DNA of 20,225 bases, taken from assembly GCA_964448005.1 (NCBI GenBank), contig CAYUUW010000023.1, positions 1 to 20,225 of the forward strand, given 5' to 3'. Below the pieces are notes generated by a model that was given only the letters and a program-made list of their open reading frames with translations, did no database searches and was not told the origin of the DNA. Source of the DNA: CAYUUW01 sp964448005. Its GTDB lineage: Bacteria > Patescibacteriota > Gracilibacteria > UM-FILTER-43-11. Positions within the stretch are counted from its first letter, which is position 1. Every line of letters starts with the position of its first letter. Shown here in pieces: positions 1-6,323 of this stretch. The translations under genes and the position numbers were made by a program.

Positions 1-99
1 CACCCCTATCACCGCCCAACTGGGCCGCCAGACCAAAAACAACCCCGCACCGCAAAGAAAGGCCAAGAGGGCCGCAATGGTGTAAGAAGATCGCTTCAT
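1..99 (-). CDS. N-terminus of a membrane or exported protein (cut by window start)
   Basis: An open minus-strand frame starts at ATG 99-97 and runs off the window edge after 33 codons. It begins MKRSSYTIAALLAF, continues through a hydrophobic stretch (about residues 8-23), then reads WRPSWAVIGV. A basic start followed by a hydrophobic segment looks like a signal anchor or signal peptide. No strong Shine-Dalgarno site precedes the ATG. The family cannot be named from this fragment, and a chance frame is possible. Confidence 0.45.
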   Translation of the reverse strand, partial: MKRSSYTIAALLAFLCGAGLFLVWRPSWAVIGV

Positions 100-341
100 C
101 GCTCAGCCATGAGGGAATAGGAAGGAGGGCTGAGAAGAATGGGATTTTAGCCTGAAGAATAAAAAAGTCAACAAAATCTTGCCAAAGATAAAAAATACAC
201 CCATAATCCCCTCCTCGATCCTTCGCATCACCGGAACCGATTCTCAAGCGGGCGGCGCAGAACACCGTGTTTTGCAGTACTGCCGAAAGGCAGCCGACCG
301 AAACCCGCAACCGAACAGCCATCGAAAGAAAGGAAAAGGAA

Positions 342-926
342 GTGCCGAAAGCCATCAAGATCCTATTGCTGCACCTCGCCCACCGCATGTCTCTGATCAT
401 CCTCGCCGTCATCCTACTGGGAGGATGCGCAAGCCAGAGCAAGCTCCTCTACCCTGCCGAGCATCAAGAGGCCGAAAAAATCCTGAGTTTTTACAGGGTG
501 GCCGTGGGGCTTCGCTTCGAATACGAAATGGCGGAGCAAGGAGGCATCCTTTTCAAGCAATACAAGTACAGCAGCATGGCCGGATTGGACATGCTGGAGA
601 TGCTGAATCACCCAACAGACCAAATACGATGGAGCAAGGAGCCGGCTCTAATCAATCATCTTTTCCATAAAGGCGCAGGACAAACCGCTTCTGGTGAAGA
701 GTACGATGTTCACTACCGCAATGTGCCGGATCCCAACCGGCGGATCATGCTCTGCGTTGGCGACTACTGCCGGCACCTTCCCTGCGAAGAGGGACTTTGC
801 TCGATCAATGTGGGCCAAGCCAAGGCCCAGGTCCGCTGGGCCGCTCGAACCCTGGGCTGCAATCCGCATCATGCCTGGGAATGTAGCAGCGAAGCCAAAG
901 AGGGATCTGAGGAGGCACAACCGTGA
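342..926 (+). CDS. Cys-rich lipoprotein, unrecognised family
   Basis: I do not recognise the family. The chosen start is GTG 342, preceded by a purine-rich AAGGAAAAGGAA. An ATG at 387 is in frame but would leave a signal peptide without a basic n-region. From GTG the protein has about 194 residues: a basic start, a hydrophobic stretch (SLIILAVILL), then lipobox LGGC, which predicts signal peptidase II cleavage and lipid anchoring. The C-terminal half holds cysteines at strict five-residue steps (CVGDYCRHLPCEEGLC) and then CNPHHAWEC, so disulfides or metal binding are possible. Its stop TGA overlaps the GTG start of the next gene (GTGA), indicating translational coupling. A frame of the same reading extends upstream to 267 but lacks a credible start there. 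Confidence 0.7.
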   Translation: MPKAIKILLLHLAHRMSLIILAVILLGGCASQSKLLYPAEHQEAEKILSFYRVAVGLRFEYEMAEQGGILFKQYKYSSMAGLDMLEMLNHPTDQIRWSKEPALINHLFHKGAGQTASGEEYDVHYRNVPDPNRRIMLCVGDYCRHLPCEEGLCSINVGQAKAQVRWAARTLGCNPHHAWECSSEAKEGSEEAQP

Positions 927-1138
927 AGCTCGCCAGCATCCCCGTGCTCATCCTCCTTGCCCTGGCCTTGGCCATCGATTCGCGCGGCAATGCCTGGCCA
1001 GACTGGGTGGCCGAATCCAAGCCCATCACCGACAGCATGGCCTCCGGAAGGAATCAGGCGACGGAGAAGATCCGTACGCCCCACAGGAAGGCCCGGCAGG
1101 GTCAAAAGCCCGAAAGGGACCTCTTTCGGGACTCCTGA
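923..1138 (+). CDS. small secreted protein coupled to the lipoprotein
   Basis: A 71-residue protein starts at GTG 923, which overlaps the previous stop. GGAGG at 911-915 lies seven bases upstream, so this start is well supported. Residues 1-23 (MKLASIPVLILLALALAIDS...) form a signal peptide with a plausible cut after GNA (residues 22-24). The mature part is short, basic and likely disordered (WPDWVAESKPITDSM, then many K and R). No known domain is visible. Coupling to the Cys-rich lipoprotein suggests the two act together at the cell surface. The 3' end contains a hairpin (1109-1130), so the last codons may double as RNA structure. Confidence 0.6.
   Translation: MKLASIPVLILLALALAIDSRGNAWPDWVAESKPITDSMASGRNQATEKIRTPHRKARQGQKPERDLFRDS
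1109..1130. repeat. hairpin at the 3' end of the small secreted gene
   Basis: A perfect 8-bp stem (CCCGAAAG / CTTTCGGG) with a 6-base loop lies in the last codons of the preceding gene. No T-run follows, so it is not a standard intrinsic terminator. Confidence 0.5.
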
Positions 1139-1159
1139 AGCCCATGCGTTCGCCCTAAA

Positions 1160-1210
1160 GTGCGCCCCCGCCTTCGCTCCGATTCGCATCGGAGCTACTG
1201 CGGGGCGCAC
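1160..1210. repeat. nested GC-rich palindrome
   Basis: An outer near-perfect stem (GTGCGCCCCCGC at 1160-1171 against GCGGGGCGCAC at 1200-1210) encloses a perfect 8-bp hairpin at 1176-1195 (GCTCCGAT, loop TCGC, ATCGGAGC). It follows the lipoprotein pair and precedes the AT-rich promoter of the next gene. It may slow or end transcription, or it may be a dispersed palindromic repeat. No T-run follows. The rest of 1139-1341 shows no gene. Confidence 0.55.
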
Positions 1211-1283
1211 CGTCCACTTGAGAACCGAAATAGGGAAAAATCTGAAGGAATTTTGCTTCTTCAATGAGCAAAAGCAAATTTTG

Positions 1284-1312
1284 TTTATTTTTTTGCTCTT
1301 AGGTGCTATAAT
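1284..1312 (+). promoter_or_regulatory. extended -10 promoter for the duplicated-domain gene
   Basis: TGCTATAAT at 1304-1312 is a perfect extended -10 box. A weak -35 (TTATTT, 1284-1289) lies 17 bp upstream. The predicted transcript starts near 1319, about 23 bases before ATG 1342, with no strong ribosome binding site. Confidence 0.6.
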
Positions 1313-1341
1313 TGAAGGAAAATTAAAAAATATATACAAAA

Positions 1342-2382
1342 ATGTCAGAAACCTCAAAAATACAACCCAGCCTTAGAAAAGCGGGAGAGGTCCTAGCAGA
1401 GACGGGCAAAAAGATTCTTGCAAAGGCGTTTGAGCTGGAGGATGTGGATGCGACCGTGGAGAAAGGGGAGAGATTTATCGAGGAAAGGATGCAGGAGATA
1501 GACGCAGGAAATGAAAGAATTGAGGGGCATAAGCAGGTCACAAAAACTATTTTGGAAAAACAGGAAGAAGTCAGAGAGAGGAGCTACAGATTGGGCAGAG
1601 ACATAGAAGGGGCGGCCAGCAAAGAGCATTCAGCCAATAATGAGCGCTTGGAAGAAGCCAAAGAAGCGGGAATAAGCGATGTTGGACTAGACAAATCAGA
1701 TCAAATATTGAATTCAAGAAATGAAAGAGTGAATCGGAAACACAATGAAAACCGGAGGGTTCTGGAAGGCCTTATGAACAGTGCAACCAACAGAGATTGG
1801 CTGGCAGGAGGAATTGCGGAGGGGGTGGATAGGATGATAGAGGCGATCGAAAATGCTGAATACCAAAATGCCCCAGAAGGATTCAGGGAAAAAGCCATAG
1901 CTGCAATCGAGGCCCTTGAGCAGGAGGGAGGAATTGATCCGGAGGGCAAAGCCCTGATTCAGGCACTGCGCAACGTCATGCTTGCCTCACCTCATCATAC
2001 AAAAGACGAGTTGATAAGTGAGCTAAGGGTGTCCATGTACCACATTGACGAATACAATGCCGCGCAAGGAGCCCTAAGGATCCTGGCGGACCGGGCCACA
2101 AATGGCGAATGGCTGGGCGAAGATGTAGAGGCGGGAGTGGATAGGATGATCGATGAAATTGAAAAAGGCACCAATTATCATGCTAGAAGCGGATTCAGAG
2201 AGCAGGCTAAAATAGCAATCAGAGTCATTCTCAAGAAGGTCAATCCAGAAGACAGGACGTTAGTGCGCGCCTTAGCCAAAGAGATGTTTCTTGCAGAACC
2301 AGCGAATGCCACAGTAATGCAGCGTACGCTAATAATATCAATGTCCGACCTAAAAAGAGAGGCGGAGAGTGCAGAGAGATAA
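1342..2382 (+). CDS. helical protein with an internal duplicated domain
   Basis: The 346-residue protein has no signal peptide or membrane segment and I recognise no family. Residues 1-138 are highly charged and almost certainly helical, probably coiled coil, rich in E, K and R. Residues about 139-237 and 243-339 are two copies of one roughly 97-residue domain. Shared landmarks in order are ATN-x-x-WL, GVDRMI, a Glu-rich helix, GFRE-x-A, an AI motif and a helical end. Codon use is more AT-rich than in rsmA or htrA, so later acquisition or relaxed codon selection is possible. It has its own extended -10 promoter and converges on rsmA with a 39-base gap. A cytoplasmic scaffold or filament-like role is possible, but nothing in the sequence proves it. 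Confidence 0.8.
   Translation: MSETSKIQPSLRKAGEVLAETGKKILAKAFELEDVDATVEKGERFIEERMQEIDAGNERIEGHKQVTKTILEKQEEVRERSYRLGRDIEGAASKEHSANNERLEEAKEAGISDVGLDKSDQILNSRNERVNRKHNENRRVLEGLMNSATNRDWLAGGIAEGVDRMIEAIENAEYQNAPEGFREKAIAAIEALEQEGGIDPEGKALIQALRNVMLASPHHTKDELISELRVSMYHIDEYNAAQGALRILADRATNGEWLGEDVEAGVDRMIDEIEKGTNYHARSGFREQAKIAIRVILKKVNPEDRTLVRALAKEMFLAEPANATVMQRTLIISMSDLKREAESAER
1756..2358 (+). repeat. tandem domain duplication inside the coding region
   Basis: Codons 139-237 (1756-2052) and 243-339 (2068-2358) encode two diverged copies of the same domain. Both contain WL, GVDRMI and GFRE at matching offsets. Similarity is clear in protein but weak in DNA, so the duplication is old. Confidence 0.7.
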
Positions 2383-2421
2383 AGGCAGAACCTAATTATC
2401 GAAGACAAAAAGCAGGGGGCT

Positions 2422-3261
2422 TTAGAAGCCTAGAAACTCTGCATCCGCAAAGGCTTCGCAGAGCCTCAGCCACTCCCCCACCCCCAAGTGCTCGGCGCGC
2501 AGGTTGGGGTCGATTCCCGCTTTTTCCATGCGCTCCGCCGCTTCCGAGGATTTGAGATGCAGGCCGGCGGCAAGCGTGTTGCTGAGCTTCTTCCGCTTTT
2601 GGCTGTAGCCGAACTGAACCAGGCGGAAGAAGGCTGGCTGCCTTTCCGCAGGAACAAGAGGCTGGGCATAGGGGCGAATGCGCAGGATCGCCGAATCCAC
2701 CTTGGGGGCCGGATGGAAGCAATTGGAGCGCACCAGGGCCACCAGCTCCGGCTGGCCGAACACCTCGATCTGCACCGAAAGCAAGGTCTTCCCGCCTTTT
2801 CCGCAGATCTTCTCGGCCACCTCCTTCTGCACCAGCAGCACCATGAGCGAAGGGGGGCAAGTCGCATGGAGAAAGTGCTTGATCAGCGGCGAAGTGATGT
2901 AATAGGGAATATTCGCAACCAGTTTGTAGCTTGGAAATTGGAAATTGGAAATTGGAAACTTTAGAACATCCCCCTGGACAATCTCCAAATTCTCGGCTTT
3001 TTTGAACCTGTCTTTCAGAACCCCCACCATATCGCCATCCAGCTCGATGGCCGTGACCCGGGCAGCCTTTTCGATGAGCATTTCGGTCAAGAGTCCGGTC
3101 CCCGGCCCCACCTCCACCACCTGGTCTTCGGGCCTCAGCTCAGCCGCCTCCAAAATAGCTTCAAGAGCCTTTTCGTCGACCAAGAAGTTCTGCCCCAGGC
3201 TTTTTTTGGCCCACAGGCCATGGCTCTGAAGCAAAGATTTGAGCTGCTGGAGCTTGGTCAT
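2422..3261 (-). CDS. rsmA: 16S rRNA (adenine(1518)-N6/adenine(1519)-N6)-dimethyltransferase
   Basis: RsmA/KsgA dimethylates two adjacent adenines in the 3'-terminal helix of 16S rRNA using S-adenosylmethionine, a late step of small-subunit maturation. The 279-residue length is normal. Visible family motifs are KKSLGQNFLVD (residues 19-29), the SAM-binding EVGPGTGLLTE (about 50-60), acidic AIELD (about 71-75), QGDVLKF (about 95-101) and catalytic NIPYYITSPL (about 118-127). The segment just before NIPYY (PISNFQFPSY) is encoded by four perfect heptamers, which appear to be inserted in frame in a loop. The gene is divergent from the lipoprotein at 3322 and convergent with the gene at 1342. Loss of KsgA is known to give kasugamycin resistance, so slippage in the array could matter. 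Confidence 0.96.
   Translation of the reverse strand: MTKLQQLKSLLQSHGLWAKKSLGQNFLVDEKALEAILEAAELRPEDQVVEVGPGTGLLTEMLIEKAARVTAIELDGDMVGVLKDRFKKAENLEIVQGDVLKFPISNFQFPSYKLVANIPYYITSPLIKHFLHATCPPSLMVLLVQKEVAEKICGKGGKTLLSVQIEVFGQPELVALVRSNCFHPAPKVDSAILRIRPYAQPLVPAERQPAFFRLVQFGYSQKRKKLSNTLAAGLHLKSSEAAERMEKAGIDPNLRAEHLGVGEWLRLCEAFADAEFLGF
2931..2958. repeat. heptamer array (TTGGAAA x4) inside rsmA
   Basis: Four perfect tandem copies of TTGGAAA lie within the rsmA coding region. Gain or loss of one 7-base unit would shift the frame. The same heptamer, alternating with variants, occurs before tRNA-Cys at 17627-17661. Confidence 0.9.
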
Positions 3262-3321
3262 TCAAAAAAGCTTAAAATATCGGAACCATGTTACTATGCC
3301 TGGGAAAATAACCAAAACCCA

Positions 3322-3798
3322 ATGAAGAATGCCTTTCGCCCCCTGCTGGCCCTCGGCCTCTTTCTAACGGGATGCGCCGCTCAAAATGCCCGCACAGTAT
3401 TGGACCCCTGCCCTGATCTGCCGCTCCGGGAATTTTTTGGAGAAGAGGAGCCGATCCCTGAATCGCATCGCGAATCGGACTACAGCACCTGCTCCTACAG
3501 CTTTTCCGAGCCAGAGGGATCAGTATTCGTGCGGAGCTATCAAGAGCATCGGATCGGCGAATCGGTGGTGAGCCCACAGGATCAATACGAAGGGTCGAGG
3601 CAAACCTTTTCTGAGGGCGGAAACGGATTCAAAGAGGACAACGCTCTTGGGAAAGCTTCCTTTTCCTACGACACAGGGGTCATCACCGGCCTAGTGGTAC
3701 TAAAGGACGAATTTCTGCTGGAAATCATGGTCGGCTCGGAGAAACTGACCGCCGAAGAGCGCGCCGAGGCCGCAGAAAAAGCCTACTTGGCCCTTTGA
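3322..3798 (+). CDS. lipoprotein, unrecognised family
   Basis: A 158-residue protein starts at ATG 3322. The N-terminus MKNAFRPLLALGLFLTGC has a basic n-region, a hydrophobic core and lipobox LTGC with Cys18, so it should be exported and lipid-anchored. The mature part is acidic, with a few further cysteines (DPCPDLP and STCSY), and ends in an Ala/Glu-rich helix (EERAEAAEKAYLAL). No known domain is evident. A frame of the same reading extends upstream to 3220, but that part overlaps rsmA on the other strand and lacks a signal sequence. An extended -10 box (TG-T-TACTAT, 3289-3297) upstream could drive it; the transcript would start near 3304. Confidence 0.75.
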   Translation: MKNAFRPLLALGLFLTGCAAQNARTVLDPCPDLPLREFFGEEEPIPESHRESDYSTCSYSFSEPEGSVFVRSYQEHRIGESVVSPQDQYEGSRQTFSEGGNGFKEDNALGKASFSYDTGVITGLVVLKDEFLLEIMVGSEKLTAEERAEAAEKAYLAL

Positions 3799-3894
3799 AG
3801 AATGGGGATTGCCTAGGCGGAAAAGGAAAATAAGCCATGCTTCGATCCGCCTCTGTCTTTCTATTCAATTTTTCGAATCCAGCATCAAGCTTCT

Positions 3895-4620
3895 TTAGAC
3901 AGCAGAAGCACTGGCCTGCGGAGGAAGGGCCCCTTCGCCAAGAGCTTCTTCCAAAATTAATCGAAGCCTTCTCCTTCGGGCAGACGATAAGTTTTCCAAA
4001 ACAAGCCCATAGAATTCATCTTTTCTCTCTAATCCAGCCACGAAAGGGAGAATAAGCTTGAAATAGGCCAAGACAGATTCCTGGTCAGGCTCAGGGCAGG
4101 AAGAGAGGTAATGGATGAAGAAGCCCAGAAAGGCGTCGATCGCATCTCCATCCGGCCTTTCCAGAGAGCGAAAGGTTCCTCCGACAATTCTAAGGCTTTC
4201 CGGCCACGCTCCACGCGAAGACGGATTCCGAAGGGTGGCGGAAAAAATTCTTCGGCGGGCCAAAGCGACGACTCCAAGCCCCTCCTCCGGAGAAAGGGCT
4301 GGGTATTTTTCCAAAAATACCTTCTTCAACGCCAAGTATTCAGAGTGCGCGGGGTGACTAGGATCCTCGGAGCCCGGAAATTTTTGCATAAAAGCGCCCC
4401 ATTCCGCCTGCTCCTGTTCATAGGCAGGATCAAGAAAGAGCGACGAGGCATTGGGGTCAAATGTTGATGTTTTGATAGGAAATGAGGGGGACGCAGCACC
4501 CCATCGGAAAAAATCTCCTTCCGAACCAGGAGAAGATTCATCAACAAAGTGCTGAGGAGGCTCTTCTGAAGAGGAGGGGGCCGACAGGCTTTCGGCGTGA
4601 GAAGTGTCGATGGGAATCAG
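3895..4620 (-). CDS. hypothetical protein with unclear, possibly non-AUG start
   Basis: The first ATG in this frame is at 4389 and would give 164 residues. Upstream the same frame stays open with protein-like sequence (for example LFLDPAYEQEQAEWGAF directly before that ATG) back to about 4641, and it contains no ATG, GTG or TTG there. The coding region therefore probably begins near CTG 4620-4618 or the next codon ATT, or a frameshift joins it to an upstream frame. The N-terminal 80 residues are Ser/Pro/Glu-rich and likely disordered. The rest is helical, with FLGFFIHYLSSCPEPDQESVLAYFKLILPFVAGL as a hydrophobic but not clearly membrane-spanning part, then an Arg-rich helix. No family is recognised. 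It ends tail to tail with the lipoprotein gene. Confidence 0.6.
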   Translation of the reverse strand: MIPIDTSHAESLSAPSSSEEPPQHFVDESSPGSEGDFFRWGAASPSFPIKTSTFDPNASSLFLDPAYEQEQAEWGAFMQKFPGSEDPSHPAHSEYLALKKVFLEKYPALSPEEGLGVVALARRRIFSATLRNPSSRGAWPESLRIVGGTFRSLERPDGDAIDAFLGFFIHYLSSCPEPDQESVLAYFKLILPFVAGLERKDEFYGLVLENLSSARRRRLRLILEEALGEGALPPQASASAV

Positions 4621-4638
4621 AGTTGATTTGCAAGCTGG

Positions 4639-4666
4639 ATTCTAGGGCAGCCTCAGCAAAAAGCAA
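4639..4666 (-). promoter_or_regulatory. candidate promoter for the non-AUG gene
   Basis: On the minus strand, TTGCTT (4666-4661), a 16-base spacer and TAGAAT (4644-4639) make a plausible sigma-70 promoter. The transcript would start near 4632, just before the CTG/ATT start candidates at 4620-4615. Apart from this, 4645-4866 shows no gene. Confidence 0.4.
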
Positions 4667-4866
4667 GGTTATTTTTTGAAGCTGAATTGCAGGGAAAATA
4701 AGCCAACGCAAATTCCCTTCAACTGGGGCTTAAATGAGGGGGAATGAAGCGCTCCGTGGACCAATTGGAAAGCAAGGCTCCGCCGTAAGGTTTTTTTGAG
4801 GACTTGGAAAGATTGGAATCAAGCCAAAAGCCAAAGCCTTTGGACCTTAAAAACTACAAGAAAAGG

Positions 4867-6264
4867 TCAATTATTTCCCCCATTGCTTGGAGCAGACATC
4901 TCATTGAATTTAACTTTCTGCCCGTAAACAGATCCAACCCAGTTATAAAAGCTCTTAAGGCGGACCAGAGCCTTTTCTCGATCCGGTCTCAGTGGAAAGG
5001 CAAAGGTCTTTTGGAGAAAGGATTGGCTGGGAATGCCCATAGAGCATTCAATCTTCAGGGTATCCGGATCATCCAAAACCTCAGCCTCAACCTCGCCTAA
5101 GGCGCGCCCACCCATGTCAATAAATTTTTCCTCTATATGCCTCAAAATATATTTTTTTTCCAGGCGAGCGAATGCAAATTGGCCTTCTATCCGATTGACC
5201 TCTTCGACTAGTTTTCCAAATTGCCAACGTTCGCCAGAAACATGATCCTCCTGAACGAAATTCTCAAAATAAGCGCGGAAAACCAATTTTGCATCCAAAC
5301 CCTTTTCCAATAACCTTGATAAGTCCGATCTCTCATCGGAATAAGACCCCTCTCCTTCGAAGCCGGAAAACTGCAAAGCAAGATATTCCGTGACCGCTTC
5401 GTTTATCCAGCTGTTTACATAATGGGATCCATTAGGAGTTTTGAATTGAAGGCCATGCTTAATATCCAAAACCCCTTCTATTTTCCCCCTCGCGCTCTCA
5501 ATATCTTCTATCGAGCCTATTTTCTCTTTAAAATTAATAGCTTTGCCCGAAATGACATGGAAAAATTCATGAAACAAAGTTTTTCTTATCCTCTCCCAAC
5601 CTTCAATTTCAACCAGATCACTACCCACTTCGATTTTGGCAAGAGCAGGGTCGTAAGCGGCAACATTAGGCCAAGTTGGATCAGATAAAATATCCTTCAG
5701 AAAAACTCCTACTCCTTCGAGGCGCCATAGGCTTTTTAGGGCTTCCTCTGGCAAGCTCCCAGCTTCAACCGCTTCAGCGATGGACAGCTTAAATGACTCC
5801 TTTGTTTGCTGGACAAATTTTTCAAATTCCAATTTTTCTTTTTCAAATCGCGCAGAATGAAATTTAGAAACAGCGTAAAGAAGTTCGGTAAGCTCTTGGG
5901 GAGCCTGACCTATCTTATTCAATATCTTGGAAGCCAATTCAGCAGGATCAGAAGGGACATCTTCGAAAATCTTAATTAAAAGCCCCCTTACTGAAGGGTC
6001 GCTAAAAATTTCCGAAAATTTTTGAGTCAAGATTCTGCCCCTAGAGATAGAATAGCTGCCCTTATCATGAAGTGACTCTAAATACTTTCTAAAGAGCTTG
6101 GCGAAAAGGTACTCAAAATCAGCTCGCTCCCCCCTTTCATGCCGATCAATTAGATCTGCTGAAAAATGGCTTCCCGAATAGGCTTTGCGCCTCTTTTCCA
6201 AATTTCCTTGATATTCAGGATCGCTTTCGGAAACGTGGCGGTGGATTCTGTAAGCTTCTGGCAT
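4867..6264 (-). CDS. putative zinc metalloprotease (HExxH), gluzincin-like
   Basis: The 465-residue protein carries LFHEFFHVISG with the zinc motif HEFFH at residues 232-236. About 52 residues later comes NEAVTEY (288-294), whose Glu could be the third zinc ligand, as in gluzincins. Before it lie about 200 mostly helical, charged residues; after it lies a helical region with FENFVQEDHVSG and a C-terminal low-complexity tail. No signal peptide or membrane segment is visible, so the enzyme should be cytoplasmic unless exported another way. I cannot assign a peptidase family. Codon use is AT-rich compared with the neighbouring helicase. A good promoter lies just upstream. The substrate is unknown, and toxin or effector roles are possible but unsupported. 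Confidence 0.8.
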   Translation of the reverse strand: MPEAYRIHRHVSESDPEYQGNLEKRRKAYSGSHFSADLIDRHERGERADFEYLFAKLFRKYLESLHDKGSYSISRGRILTQKFSEIFSDPSVRGLLIKIFEDVPSDPAELASKILNKIGQAPQELTELLYAVSKFHSARFEKEKLEFEKFVQQTKESFKLSIAEAVEAGSLPEEALKSLWRLEGVGVFLKDILSDPTWPNVAAYDPALAKIEVGSDLVEIEGWERIRKTLFHEFFHVISGKAINFKEKIGSIEDIESARGKIEGVLDIKHGLQFKTPNGSHYVNSWINEAVTEYLALQFSGFEGEGSYSDERSDLSRLLEKGLDAKLVFRAYFENFVQEDHVSGERWQFGKLVEEVNRIEGQFAFARLEKKYILRHIEEKFIDMGGRALGEVEAEVLDDPDTLKIECSMGIPSQSFLQKTFAFPLRPDREKALVRLKSFYNWVGSVYGQKVKFNEMSAPSNGGNN

Positions 6265-6284
6265 AAGTGAGGAAAAATCTGACT

Positions 6285-6313
6285 ATAATACCACAGAATC
6301 AGAATTTCCTCAA
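6285..6313 (-). promoter_or_regulatory. promoter of the HExxH protein gene
   Basis: On the minus strand, TTGAGG (6313-6308), a 17-base spacer and TATTAT (6290-6285) form a good sigma-70 promoter. The start would be near 6278, giving a leader of about 14 bases with no Shine-Dalgarno site. Confidence 0.55.
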
Positions 6314-6323
6314 TTATTTTGAA

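Noticed and set aside
3220..3321. Upstream extension of the lipoprotein gene to ATG 3220
   Set aside because: The extension overlaps rsmA antisense and would bury the signal peptide; ATG 3322 gives a normal lipoprotein N-terminus.
3885..3907. Hairpin GCTTCT / AGAAGC at the end of the minus gene
   Set aside because: A six-bp stem with no T-run is too weak to call a terminator.
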